Positions 29,704 to 37,621 of a DNA stretch of 64,000 bases are shown here, piece by piece. The DNA is from Agromyces atrinae (GTDB lineage: Bacteria > Actinomycetota > Actinomycetes > Actinomycetales > Microbacteriaceae). The position numbers and the translations under genes were made by a program. Location: assembly GCF_013407835.1 (NCBI RefSeq), contig NZ_JACCBI010000001.1, positions 372,001 to 436,000 on the forward strand. The letters run 5' to 3'. How positions within the stretch are numbered: position 1 is the first letter of the stretch; each line of letters starts with the position of its first letter. The notes below the pieces were generated by a model that saw nothing but the letters and a program-made list of their open reading frames with translations, was not told the DNA's origin and did not search any database.

Positions 29704-30121
29704 GCTGACGCTTGGTGCGACCGAGAAGGCCCGCCATGCCGCGGATGCGAAGCGGCGAGACGGCGACCGTCAGGCCGAGCGTGTCGGGGTAGTCGTCGGG
29801 CACGGCGAGCACCTCGTCGACGGTGAGCCCGTCGAGGCCCTGCGCGAGGATCGAGGCGAAGCCGCGCGTCGTCGGCGATTCTGCGGGAGCGGTCGCGTGC
29901 AGGTGCACCCCGCCCGCGTCATCCACCTCGGTGACGATGAAGACGGGCGACTGGCATTCGACGACGCGCTCGAACAGATCGGGGTGGTCGCGGAATCGCT
30001 CGGGCAGCTCGGGGAGCTCGTTCGAGAACTCGAGCAGGAGCAGGAGCCGGTCGCTCACCTCGAGTTCGAGGAACTCGTCGCGGATCTCGGCCAACTGGGC
30101 GGGAAGGGTCGATTCGGTCAT
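29678..30121 (-). CDS. sufE: SufE-family protein
   Basis: SufE-like protein of 147 residues, the sulfur acceptor that enhances cysteine desulfurases in iron-sulfur cluster assembly. It shows the fold (LAEIRDEFLELEVSDRLLLLLEFSNELPELPERFRD, then VECQSPVFIVTE). The Cys of VECQSPV is the expected persulfide-carrying residue. The ATG at 30121 gives the family-typical N-terminus; an ATG 9 bases upstream is possible. It lies 37 bases after the sulfurtransferase gene on the same strand, so both handle sulfane sulfur and probably act together. Confidence 0.9.
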   Translation of the reverse strand: MTESTLPAQLAEIRDEFLELEVSDRLLLLLEFSNELPELPERFRDHPDLFERVVECQSPVFIVTEVDDAGGVHLHATAPAESPTTRGFASILAQGLDGLTVDEVLAVPDDYPDTLGLTVAVSPLRIRGMAGLLGRTKRQLRERRAAG

Positions 30122-30158
30122 CCCGACCATTCTCTCGCAGCGGGACCGACGCCGGGCC

Positions 30159-31058
30159 TCAGCGCGCAGGGACCTCGCCGCGCTCGGGACCGGACACGAT
30201 CGGAACACGGACCGCGCTGCCCCACTCGGTCCACGAGCCGTCGTAGTTGCGGACGTTCTCGTAACCCAGCAGGTGCTCGAGCACGAACCACGTGTGGCTC
30301 GAGCGCTCACCGATGCGGCAGTAGGCGATGATCGGCTCGTCGGCGGAGAGACCGACCTCGTCGGTGTAGATGGCGTCGAGTTCGGCGCGCGTGCGGAACG
30401 TCGCGTCGGGTGCGGCGGCGCGCGCCCAGGGCACGGATGCCGCGGTGGGGATGTGACCGGCGCGGAGCGCACCCTCCTCGGGGTAGGCGGGCGCGCTCGT
30501 GCGCTGGCCGCTGTACTCCTCGGGCGAACGCACGTCGATGAGCGGGTGGCCGAGGTGAGCCAGCACGTCGTCCTTGAAGGCGCGGATCGCTGAATCGTCG
30601 CGCTCGACGACGGGGTAGTCGGTCGGCGCCGGCGTCACTCGGTCGGTCGTGAGTTCGCGGCCCTCGGCGATCCAGAGGTCGCGGCCGCCGTCGAGCAGCC
30701 GCACGTCCTCGTGGCCGAAGAGGCTGAACACCCAGAGGGCGTAGGCCGCCCACCAGTTGTTCTTGTCGCCGTAGATGACGACGGTCGAGTCGCGCGAGAT
30801 GCCCTTCGACGACAAGAGAGCAGCGAACTGCTCGCCCGTGAGGTAGTCGCGCACGACGGGGTCGTTGAGCTCGGTGTGCCAGTCGACCTTGACCGCTCCG
30901 GGGATGTGACCCGTCTCGTACAGCAGCACGTCTTCGTCGGACTCGACGACGACCAGACCGGGGTCGCCCCGGTGCTCGTCGAGCCACGCGGTCGAGACGA
31001 GGCGTTCGGGGTGCGCGTAGTCGGCGAACTTGGCAGCGGGATCGAATGCGACGGTCAT
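30159..31058 (-). CDS. sseA: Thiosulfate/3-mercaptopyruvate-type sulfurtransferase
   Basis: Two-domain rhodanese of 299 residues. The active-site Cys lies in the second domain within [13 protein letters not shown]; this CRIGERS loop is the type seen in actinobacterial CysA-like thiosulfate sulfurtransferases, unlike the CG(S/T)GV loop of mercaptopyruvate enzymes. The first, inactive rhodanese domain begins at [18 protein letters not shown]. Paired with sufE downstream, it could generate persulfide for cluster assembly; that partnership is inference from adjacency. Confidence 0.9.
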   Translation of the reverse strand: MTVAFDPAAKFADYAHPERLVSTAWLDEHRGDPGLVVVESDEDVLLYETGHIPGAVKVDWHTELNDPVVRDYLTGEQFAALLSSKGISRDSTVVIYGDKNNWWAAYALWVFSLFGHEDVRLLDGGRDLWIAEGRELTTDRVTPAPTDYPVVERDDSAIRAFKDDVLAHLGHPLIDVRSPEEYSGQRTSAPAYPEEGALRAGHIPTAASVPWARAAAPDATFRTRAELDAIYTDEVGLSADEPIIAYCRIGERSSHTWFVLEHLLGYENVRNYDGSWTEWGSAVRVPIVSGPERGEVPAR

Positions 31059-31188
31059 GAGTCCTCCGTGGGCGGGATCGTGCGGGCGGCAGGTCTAGGC
31101 TGGAGGCCGCCCTGCCGTCGAATCTACGCGCTGGCGGGCGTACGACGAGCGCCCGTGTCATCCGGGGCAACACGAGAGGCGGGCTCCC

Positions 31189-32238
31189 ATGGTGTCGACG
31201 TCGAGCGGTTCGCTCGTGCGGATCACGGAACGCGTTCCGTCGATCAGCGGTGCAGAGATCGCCGCAGAGCTCTCGCCGCCCCCGCAGTTCGAGCACGCGT
31301 CGTTCGACTCGTACCGCACCGACCCCGACTTCCCGTCCCAGCAGGAGGCCGTGGAGCGCCTTCGCGAGTTCGCCGCCGTCTGGCGTGCGCAGCGCCCCGG
31401 CGGATTCTTCTCCCGCAACCGGAAGCCCAAGGCCGAGAAGCCGGGCATCTACCTCGACGGCGGATTCGGCGTCGGCAAGACGCACCTGCTCGCCGCGCTC
31501 TGGCACGGGGCGCCCGGGCCCAAGTACTTCGGAACGTTCATCGAGTACACGGCGCTCGTCGGGGCCCTCGGCTACGTGCCGGCCCTCGCGCTCCTCTCGG
31601 GGGCGAAGCTCATCTGCATCGACGAGTTCGAGCTCGACGATCCGGGCGACACGATGCTCATGACGCGGTTCCTCGGCGAACTCATGGCGGGGGGCACTCA
31701 GGTCGCCGCCACGTCCAACACGCCGCCGAACGCACTCGGTGAGGGGCGCTTCGCCGCCGCCGACTTCCTGCGCGAGATCCACGCCCTCTCGTCGAACTTC
31801 CAGACTCTCCGCATCGACGGGCTCGACTACCGTCGCCGCGCGACCGAAGGCGGTGCGGTGAGCGTCGACGACGAGGCGCTGACGCGAACGGTCGACGCAC
31901 TCGTGGCCGGCGGCCACACCGTCGCGCTCGACGACTTCGATGCCCTCATCTCCCACCTCGCGACCGTCCACCCGTCGAAGTACGTGAAGCTCCTGTCGGG
32001 GGTCGACGTCATCGCGCTGCGCGGCGTCCGCGTCCTGAGCAACCAGAACGACGCCCTGCGGCTCGTGGCGTTCATCGACCGCGTCTACGACGCCGAGATC
32101 CCCATCGTCGCGAGCGGCGTCGCCCTCAGCGATGCCTTCGACGACGAGATGATGTCGGGCGGCTACCGCAAGAAGTACCTGCGCGCGATCTCGCGCCTCA
32201 TCGCCCTCACGACGGGCGAGCTCCCTCCTCACGACTGA
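31189..32238 (+). CDS. zapE: Cell division protein ZapE (AFG1-like ATPase)
   Basis: P-loop ATPase of 349 residues of the ZapE/AFG1 family. Walker A is GGFGVGKTH (near residues 88-96) and Walker B ICIDEFELDDP. In proteobacteria ZapE contacts the division ring; the actinobacterial role is not established. The ATG at 31189 follows an AGAGGCGGGCTCCC sequence. Divergent from sseA with a 130-base gap where I see no other gene. Confidence 0.88.
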   Translation: MVSTSSGSLVRITERVPSISGAEIAAELSPPPQFEHASFDSYRTDPDFPSQQEAVERLREFAAVWRAQRPGGFFSRNRKPKAEKPGIYLDGGFGVGKTHLLAALWHGAPGPKYFGTFIEYTALVGALGYVPALALLSGAKLICIDEFELDDPGDTMLMTRFLGELMAGGTQVAATSNTPPNALGEGRFAAADFLREIHALSSNFQTLRIDGLDYRRRATEGGAVSVDDEALTRTVDALVAGGHTVALDDFDALISHLATVHPSKYVKLLSGVDVIALRGVRVLSNQNDALRLVAFIDRVYDAEIPIVASGVALSDAFDDEMMSGGYRKKYLRAISRLIALTTGELPPHD

Positions 32239-32314
32239 GCGACGTCGTCCGCTCCGCCCGTCGTGCCCTGTTCGGGGGAACCTCGGCAACCTCTCGGTGC
32301 GTTCCGTGCTGGCC

Positions 32315-32384
32315 GAAACATCCTCTTTACATTCGCGCTCGGTTCGTAACCGACCCGAAACACGATCGGTTCCCTGGGCGAAAC
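32315..32384 (+). promoter_or_regulatory. GlnR-like nitrogen box cluster upstream of amt
   Basis: GTAAC (32346-32350), six bases, GAAAC (32357-32361) is an exact match to the GTnAC-n6-GAAAC pattern known for actinomycete GlnR. Flanking GAAAC-n6-TTTAC (32315-32330) and another GAAAC (32380-32384) extend the array. The 243-base gap before amt holds no gene. Confidence 0.6.
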
Positions 32385-32481
32385 GTCGCGGCAGCAGTCT
32401 GAATGCCGTACCCGCGAACGGCACTCGACTCTCGGACCCCGCGGTACACCCCCAGAAAATCGAGAGGTGTGAGGAAAACCT

Positions 32482-33702
32482 ATGGATACGGGAAACATTG
32501 CGTGGGTCATCATGGCCACGGCGCTCGTTCTCTTCATGACGCCGGGCGTCGCATTCTTCTATGGCGGTCTCGTCAAGGCGAAGAGCGTCGTCAGCATGAT
32601 GATGATGAGCTTCGGAGCACTCGGCCTCATCGCCGTGCTGTGGATTCTCTACGGCTACAGCATGACCGCGGTCGACGGCGTGTGGGACTTCGCCGGAAAC
32701 CCGTTCTCGGACTTCGGTCTCGGGTCGCTCGCGACGGGTGAATCCGCCAACACCGACCTGCTCGGTGCGGCGTACGGCTCGACCTTCGCCATCATCACCG
32801 TCGCCCTCATCTCGGGTGCCATCGCCGACCGCGCCAAGTTCGGCGCGTGGATGATCTTCGCCGGTATCTGGGCGACGCTCGTCTACTTCCCCGTGGCCGC
32901 ATGGGTCTGGGGCGGCGGCTGGATCATGAACCTCGGCGAGACCCTCGGGCTCCCTGAGGTCATCGACTACGCCGGTGGAACCGTCGTGCACATCAACGCC
33001 GGTGCTGCAGCCCTCGCCCTCGCTCTCGTCCTCGGCAAGCGCGTCGGGTTCCAGAAGGGCTTCGACAAGCCGCACAATGTGCCCCTCACGCTCCTCGGTG
33101 CGGCGATCCTCTGGTTCGGCTGGTTCGGCTTCAACGCCGGTGCCGAGTGGGCGAACGACCTCGCCGGCACGGGCCTCATCGTCATCAACACGATCGGTGC
33201 GACCGCTGCGGCCATCATCGGTTGGCTCGTCGTCGAGAAGTTCAAGGACGGCAAGCCGACCTCCGTCGGTGCCGCCTCGGGTGCCGTCGCCGGTCTCGTC
33301 GCCATCACCCCGTCGTGCGCCAACCTCGAGCCGGGCTGGGCGCTCCTCCTCGGTATCGTCGCCGGTGCCGTCTGCGCCCTGGCCGTCGAGCTGAAGTTCA
33401 AGCTCGGCTATGACGACTCGCTCGACGTCGTGGGCATCCACCTCGTCGGTGGCCTCATCGGTGCCCTGTACCTCGGCTTCTTCGCGATCGACACCGGTCT
33501 CTTCACCGGTGGCGACCTCGGACAGCTGGCTACGCAGGCCATCGCCGCCTTCGCCGTCCTCATCTACTCGTTCGTCCTGGCCTTCATCATCGGCTTCGCG
33601 ATCGAGAAGACGATCGGTTTCCGCATCAAGAACGAAGACGAGCTCGCCGGAGTGGACACCACCGTCCACGGCGAGTCGGGCTACAAGCTCGAGACCGTAT
33701 AA
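32482..33702 (+). CDS. amt: Ammonium transporter
   Basis: Amt/MEP/Rh channel of 406 residues with eleven predicted transmembrane helices, carrying ammonium/ammonia across the membrane. AGAAALALALVLGKR, the twin-His segment VVHINAGA and DDSLDVVGIHLVGGLIGAL hold the two pore histidines. There is no glnB or glnD downstream, unlike the usual amt-glnB pair. GTGTGAGGAAAA precedes the ATG. The GlnR-like boxes upstream indicate nitrogen control. Confidence 0.95.
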   Translation: MDTGNIAWVIMATALVLFMTPGVAFFYGGLVKAKSVVSMMMMSFGALGLIAVLWILYGYSMTAVDGVWDFAGNPFSDFGLGSLATGESANTDLLGAAYGSTFAIITVALISGAIADRAKFGAWMIFAGIWATLVYFPVAAWVWGGGWIMNLGETLGLPEVIDYAGGTVVHINAGAAALALALVLGKRVGFQKGFDKPHNVPLTLLGAAILWFGWFGFNAGAEWANDLAGTGLIVINTIGATAAAIIGWLVVEKFKDGKPTSVGAASGAVAGLVAITPSCANLEPGWALLLGIVAGAVCALAVELKFKLGYDDSLDVVGIHLVGGLIGALYLGFFAIDTGLFTGGDLGQLATQAIAAFAVLIYSFVLAFIIGFAIEKTIGFRIKNEDELAGVDTTVHGESGYKLETV

Positions 33703-33734
33703 AACACAGCGGCATCGCCGACAGGGCGGTGGGG

Positions 33735-33740
33735 TAGCGT
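33735..33740 (+). promoter_or_regulatory. -10 element TAGCGT for the PemK/MazF-like gene (leaderless)
   Basis: Hexamer exactly 6 bases before the GTG at 33747. The same GCACTC spacer precedes the DUF3000 start. Confidence 0.6.
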
Positions 33741-33746
33741 GCACTC

Positions 33747-34244
33747 GTGCGCTTCCTCACCGCCCTTCGTCGTCTGCTCCCCGCCCGACGGACGCCCGCG
33801 GCGCCGACGCGCGCCGGCTCGGCCGGGTCTGCGATGTCGACGGATGCCACGGTCGAGGTCGACCCCCGTCGCCTCGGTCGCGTGCGCCTCTCGTACGCGC
33901 CGCAGCGCGACAGCGAGCCCGATCCGGGCGAGATCGTGTGGACGTGGGTCCCGTTCGAGGAGAACGACGGCCGCGGCAAGGACCGCCCGGTCGTCGTCGT
34001 CGCGGCGGGTGCCGACGGCAGTCACCTCGCGGTTCGTCTCACGAGCCACCCTCGCGCCGGCGACCCCGACTACCTCTCGATCGGTCGAGGCGATTGGGAT
34101 TCGCAGGGGCGGGAGAGCTGGGTCGATCTCGGTCGCGTGTTCCGGGTGTCGGCCGGGGGAGTGCGACGCGAGGCGAGCGCCCTCGATTCCGCGAGGTACA
34201 CGCGCGTCGCTGCGGCGCTCTCGAAGCGTTACGGCTGGCGCTGA
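33747..34244 (+). CDS. PemK/MazF-family toxin-like protein, no partner antitoxin visible
   Basis: Protein of 165 residues. Residues ~60-165 match the PemK/MazF endoribonuclease fold: PGEIVWTWVPFEENDGRGKDRP followed by VVVVAAG, then LTSHPRAGDPDY and WVDLGRVFRVS. Genuine MazF toxins act on RNA and are paired with a small antitoxin. Here neither neighbour looks like one, and an Ala/Arg-rich N-terminal extension of about 40 residues is present. It may have a chromosomal, non-toxic role. The start is GTG with a leaderless promoter. Confidence 0.78.
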   Translation: MRFLTALRRLLPARRTPAAPTRAGSAGSAMSTDATVEVDPRRLGRVRLSYAPQRDSEPDPGEIVWTWVPFEENDGRGKDRPVVVVAAGADGSHLAVRLTSHPRAGDPDYLSIGRGDWDSQGRESWVDLGRVFRVSAGGVRREASALDSARYTRVAAALSKRYGWR

Positions 34245-34272
34245 GAGGCGAGCGCCGCCATACTGCCTCTCA
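34242..34272. repeat. Inverted repeat after the PemK/MazF-like gene
   Basis: Eight-base perfect arms, TGAGAGGC at 34242-34249 and GCCTCTCA at 34265-34272, with a 15-base loop; the left arm begins at the stop codon. It fills most of the gap to the next gene and may act as a terminator. Confidence 0.5.
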
Positions 34273-34291
34273 CGAGAGTGAGGATTCGACG

Positions 34292-35512
34292 ATGAGACGT
34301 ACGCCGTCCCGCATCACGCCGTTCTCCGGCAACCCCGACTTCGACTTCGAGATCCGATCCGCCCTCGGGCGCGCGGTCGCCGGGGGAGGCGACCCGGGCG
34401 AGATCCTCGCGGCGACCGAGTCGGTGAAGAAGAACGATCACGACGGCTGGTACGCGGCCTGGTCCGCCCTCGCTCGACGCACCGCCGCTGCCGCTGCGGC
34501 CTCGGCGGACGCCGGACACCGGGTCAGCGCTGCCGGAGCGTACCTGCGTGCCTCGGATTACCACGCCGTCGCCGTCAACGCCCTCAGCGCGCAGGGCGAC
34601 GACGCACGGCTGCGAGCCGAGTTCGCCGAGCAGCAGAGGGCGTGGCAGGGATTCCTCGACACCACCTCGGCGGATGTCGCGGCGATCGACATCCCGTACG
34701 AGGGCGCCTCACTGCCGGGCCTCTACGCGCGTGCGCGGGTGTCGGGGGCGCCGACGCTCGTCGCCGTGAACGGCAGCGACGGCTCGCTCGCGGCGCTGTG
34801 GTCGGCGTGCGCTCAGCCGGCACTCGATCGCGGCTGGAACGTCGTGCTCTTCGACGGCCCGGGGCAGCAGAGCGAGCTCTTCGTGCGGAACACGACGTTC
34901 CGGCCGGACTTCGAGAGAGTGCTCACCCCGGTGCTCGACGCCGCGCTCGGGCTCGACGGGGTCGACCCGTCTCGGATCGCGGTCTACGGCATCAGTCAGG
35001 GCGGTTACGGCGTCGCTCGCGCCCTCGCCTTCGAGCACCGGTTCGCCGCTGCCGTCACCGACCCGGGCATCGTCGACGTGTCGACGTCGTGGACGAGTCA
35101 CCTTCCGAAGAGTCTGCTCGCGACGCTCGATCGCGGTGAGGTCGAGAAGTTCGACCGAGAGATGGCGCTCGGGTTGAAGCTCTCTCCCGACACCGCTCGC
35201 ACGTGGGCGTTCCGCGCCCGTCCGTACGGCACCGAGGGCTACGGCGAGACGATCCAGGCCGTTCGCGCGTACACGGTCGCGGATGTCGCGGGGCGTATCG
35301 AGACGCCGCTGCTCATCCTCTCGCCCGAGAACGAGCAGTTCTGGCCGGGGCAGGCGGAGGAACTCGCGTCGCTCACGAGTGCGGTCTCGACGGTCATCCG
35401 CTTCACCGCGGAGGAGGGGGCCGACGGCCATTGCCAGCCGATGGCCCGCGCTCTCACGGCCGAGCGGATGTTCGATTGGCTCGACGACAAGCTCGCGCGC
35501 GAGCCGCGGTGA
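34292..35512 (+). CDS. Alpha/beta hydrolase (FrsA / dihydroxypseudooxynicotine hydrolase-like)
   Basis: Protein of 406 residues: a helical N-terminal region of ~140 residues (YAAWSALARRTAAAAAASAD and onwards) followed by an alpha/beta hydrolase domain. The nucleophile elbow is GISQGGYG and the catalytic His lies in GADGHCQP; LSPENEQFW is a candidate acid position. The two-part layout resembles FrsA-like C-C bond hydrolases and carboxylesterases, but the substrate is not deducible. ATG at 34292 follows GAGTGAGG. Confidence 0.8.
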   Translation: MRRTPSRITPFSGNPDFDFEIRSALGRAVAGGGDPGEILAATESVKKNDHDGWYAAWSALARRTAAAAAASADAGHRVSAAGAYLRASDYHAVAVNALSAQGDDARLRAEFAEQQRAWQGFLDTTSADVAAIDIPYEGASLPGLYARARVSGAPTLVAVNGSDGSLAALWSACAQPALDRGWNVVLFDGPGQQSELFVRNTTFRPDFERVLTPVLDAALGLDGVDPSRIAVYGISQGGYGVARALAFEHRFAAAVTDPGIVDVSTSWTSHLPKSLLATLDRGEVEKFDREMALGLKLSPDTARTWAFRARPYGTEGYGETIQAVRAYTVADVAGRIETPLLILSPENEQFWPGQAEELASLTSAVSTVIRFTAEEGADGHCQPMARALTAERMFDWLDDKLAREPR

Positions 35513-35539
35513 CGTTCTCGTCGGCATCCGGGCATGAAG

Positions 35540-35565
35540 AAAGCCCGGGGTGGAGCCCGGGCTTT
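35540..35565. terminator. Bidirectional terminator between the hydrolase and tRNA-Val(CAC)
   Basis: Perfect 10-base arms 35540-35549 and 35556-35565 with a 6-base loop. Read on the minus strand the stem is followed by CTTTCTTC, a partial T-run, suited to terminate the tRNA. Confidence 0.8.
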
Positions 35566-35567
35566 CG

Positions 35568-35640
35568 TGGGCGATACCAGACTCGAACTGATGACCTCTT
35601 CCGTGTGAAGGAAGCGCGCTACCAACTGCGCCAATCGCCC
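35568..35640 (-). tRNA. tRNA-Val(CAC)
   Basis: The minus strand gives a 73-base cloverleaf: acceptor GGGCGAT/ATCGCCC with discriminator A, anticodon stem CTTCC/GGAAG enclosing TTCACAC (anticodon CAC), and a T-arm with GTTCGAG. CCA is not encoded. It is very similar to the tRNA-Val(GAC) gene 418 bases away in opposite orientation. Confidence 0.93.
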
Positions 35641-35764
35641 TGATGCACTGCGATCCTCGCGGAAGCAGCGGACTCGATACTAGCCCACGCGCGGGCCCGG
35701 GCGCACATCGGCGGCCTCGAAACAGGCGTCTGTGCCGCCTCGGTAACGGTGAGATGGCCTCAGT

Positions 35765-35794
35765 TTGTTATTCGCGCGAACTGTGGGTTAGAGT
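35765..35794 (+). promoter_or_regulatory. Sigma70-type promoter of the tRNA-Gly-Cys-Val operon
   Basis: TTGTTA at 35765-35770 and TAGAGT at 35789-35794 with an 18-base spacer, about 30 bases before tRNA-Gly. Confidence 0.6.
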
Positions 35795-35823
35795 CTCTCT
35801 GCACGCAGAAATGCGGCGCAAAT

Positions 35824-35895
35824 GCGGATGTGGCGCAGTGGTAGCGCATCACCTTGCCAAGGTGAGGGTCGCGAGTTCGAATCTCGTCATCCGCT
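35824..35895 (+). tRNA. tRNA-Gly(GCC)
   Basis: Acceptor GCGGATG/CATCCGC, anticodon stem TCACC/GGTGA around TTGCCAA (anticodon GCC), and T-loop GTTCGAAT. CCA is not encoded. First tRNA of a three-gene operon. Confidence 0.95.
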
Positions 35896-35961
35896 CGAAA
35901 TGAAGTGGGTCGTCTCTTCGGAAACGACCCGGTTCTTTTCTCTGGTGGTAACCGCAGGAAC

Positions 35962-36035
35962 GGTGGATTGGCCGAGAGGCGAGGCAGCGGCCTGCAAAGC
36001 CGTATACACGGGTTCGAATCCCGTATCCACCTCCA
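35962..36035 (+). tRNA. tRNA-Cys(GCA)
   Basis: Acceptor GGTGGAT/ATCCACC, anticodon loop CTGCAAA (anticodon GCA) and T-arm CGGGTTCGAATCCCG. Discriminator T is followed by an encoded CCA (36033-36035). Middle gene of the operon. Confidence 0.94.
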
Positions 36036-36058
36036 AGCTGGAACTCGATTCCAGCCTT

Positions 36059-36130
36059 GGGCGATTGGCGCAGCGGTAGCGCGCTTCCCTGACACGGAAG
36101 AGGTCACTGGTTCGATCCCAGTATCGCCCA
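36059..36130 (+). tRNA. tRNA-Val(GAC)
   Basis: Acceptor GGGCGAT/ATCGCCC, anticodon stem CTTCC/GGAAG around CTGACAC (anticodon GAC). The next three bases (36131-36133) are an encoded CCA. Last gene of the tRNA operon. Confidence 0.94.
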
Positions 36131-36135
36131 CCACC

Positions 36136-36163
36136 AAGCCCCCGGTTCGCCGGGGGCTTTTTT
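36136..36163 (+). terminator. Intrinsic terminator of the tRNA operon
   Basis: Perfect 10-base stem (36136-36145 and 36150-36159) capped by a TTCG tetraloop and followed by TTTT. It is the clearest intrinsic terminator in the window. Confidence 0.9.
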
Positions 36164-36185
36164 CATGTCCGGCCCCTGCCGCCCC

Positions 36186-36247
36186 TGCGAGTTGCCACGA
36201 ATGGCCCGTGCGAGGCGCCCCGCACGGGCCATTCGTGGCAACTCGCA
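36186..36247. repeat. Perfect 27-base-arm inverted repeat
   Basis: Arms 36186-36212 and 36221-36247 are exact reverse complements with an 8-base loop. It lies after the tRNA terminator, before the convergent hxlA gene. Because a terminator already precedes it, simple termination of the tRNA operon does not explain it, though it could stop hxlBA transcription. Confidence 0.9.
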
Positions 36248-36309
36248 CGGTCGCCGACCGACGACGGGCGGGCGCGGAGAGTTACCCGCGCCCGCCCGTC
36301 GTGCTCCGA

Positions 36310-36933
36310 CTACTTGATCGCGGCGCGGAGTGCGGCTGCTGCGGCTCCCACGTCGGGAGCTCCGTAGATGGCGCCACCGGCGACTGCGACGTCGGCACCG
36401 GCATCCTGCACCGATTCGATCGTCGAGACGCTCACGCCTCCCGCGACCGAGAAGGGGACGCCTGAGGCGCGGCCGTCGTCGAGGAGCGTCGAGAACGTGA
36501 ATCCATCCTCGGCCTGCTCGTCGAGCCCCGCGTGCATCTCGACGAACTGGGCGCCGAGTTCGACGACCTCCTTCGCGCGAGCGGCCTTGTCCTTCACGCC
36601 GATGAGGTCGACGACGATGCCCTTGCCGTGCTTGGTCGCGGCCTTGACGGCTCCGACGATCGTGCTGTCGCCCGCGGTTCCGAGGACGGTGACGAGATCG
36701 GCGCCGGCGCCGAACGCGATGTCGGCTTCGAGCTCGCCGGCATCCATCGTCTTCAGGTCGGCGAAGACGATCTTGTCGGGGTGGGCGTCCTTGATCGCGC
36801 GGATCGCCGAGAGGCCCTCGCTCTTGATGAGCGGGGTGCCGAGCTCGAGGATGTCGACGTGGGGAGCCGCGGCCGCAGCGAGCTCGAGGGCTGCTTCGGT
36901 CGTGAGGGTGTCCATGGCGAACTGCAGTTTCAT
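36310..36933 (-). CDS. hxlA: 3-hexulose-6-phosphate synthase
   Basis: Orotidine-decarboxylase-fold enzyme of 207 residues condensing formaldehyde with ribulose 5-phosphate, first step of the ribulose monophosphate pathway. LQFAMDTLTTEAALELA, ELGTPLIKSEG, FADLKTMDAGELEAD (the active-site Asp-x-Lys-x-x-Asp) and VAGGVS are all present. The ATG at 36933 follows AGAGAAGGAACACT, 23 bases after hxlB. Function may be formaldehyde removal or, run backwards, pentose phosphate supply. Confidence 0.93.
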   Translation of the reverse strand: MKLQFAMDTLTTEAALELAAAAAPHVDILELGTPLIKSEGLSAIRAIKDAHPDKIVFADLKTMDAGELEADIAFGAGADLVTVLGTAGDSTIVGAVKAATKHGKGIVVDLIGVKDKAARAKEVVELGAQFVEMHAGLDEQAEDGFTFSTLLDDGRASGVPFSVAGGVSVSTIESVQDAGADVAVAGGAIYGAPDVGAAAAALRAAIK

Positions 36934-36956
36934 AGTGTTCCTTCTCTTTTGGGGGT

Positions 36957-37520
36957 TCATTCGAGGTTCGCGTGGCGCGGCCACAAGTCATCGGCGGTCT
37001 CGCCCGAGGCCTTCCACAGGCCGTGGAAGAGCGCGTCGCCGACGAGGACGACGGTCTGCTCGAAGAGGCTTCCGGCGTACTGATCGCTCGCCGTACCCGA
37101 GCGGTCCTGTTTCGTGGCGGCCGGGACGACGATCACGTCGTCGGCGAGTGCGGCGAGGGGGGAGTCGGCGACGGAGGTGATCGCGGCGACGGCCGCTCCC
37201 GATTCCTTCGCGGTCTCGGCGGCGGAGACGATTCCCGCGGTCGTGCCCGATCCGCTCGCCGTGAGCAGGACGTCGCCCTCTCGGATCGCCGGGGTCGTGA
37301 CCTCGCCGACGACGTGGACCGTGAGGCCGAGGTGCATGAGGCGCATCGCCGTCATCCGCAGGGCGAGGCCGGAGCGGCCCGCGCCGTGCACGAAGACGCG
37401 GTCGGCGGTCCTCAGTCGCTCGGCGAACGGCGACAGGTCGGCGTCGGCGACGGAGGCGATCGAGTCGCGGAGTTCGCGAGAGAGGGTACGGAGGGCGTCA
37501 GAGGGGTCTGCAACGGGCAT
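36957..37520 (-). CDS. hxlB: 6-phospho-3-hexuloisomerase
   Basis: SIS-domain isomerase of 187 residues converting hexulose 6-phosphate to fructose 6-phosphate, second step of the same pathway. VFVHGAGRSGLALRMTAMRLMHLG and TASGSGTTAGIV are the sugar-phosphate loops, and SLFEQTVVL holds the catalytic Glu region. ATG at 37520 is preceded by TGGAG; a GTG at 37547 would add 9 residues. It is first in the hxlB-hxlA operon and divergent from a LuxR-type regulator. Confidence 0.92.
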   Translation of the reverse strand: MPVADPSDALRTLSRELRDSIASVADADLSPFAERLRTADRVFVHGAGRSGLALRMTAMRLMHLGLTVHVVGEVTTPAIREGDVLLTASGSGTTAGIVSAAETAKESGAAVAAITSVADSPLAALADDVIVVPAATKQDRSGTASDQYAGSLFEQTVVLVGDALFHGLWKASGETADDLWPRHANLE

Positions 37521-37609
37521 CACTCCATACTTCGCTCGTGGGCTCACATTCCGGGCTCTCCGCTCGGGGCGTTCGGACTACCCGATGGGATGGGTGCGGC
37601 ACGGAGGGA

Positions 37610-37615
37610 TAGGTT
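37610..37615 (+). promoter_or_regulatory. -10 element TAGGTT for the LuxR-type regulator (leaderless)
   Basis: Hexamer exactly 6 bases before the ATG at 37622. Confidence 0.6.
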
Positions 37616-37621
37616 CGATGC

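Noticed and set aside
35641..36310. Integrated element at the tRNA cluster.
   Set aside because: No integrase, no tRNA 3'-end duplication as an attachment site, and neighbouring genes are ordinary chromosome genes.
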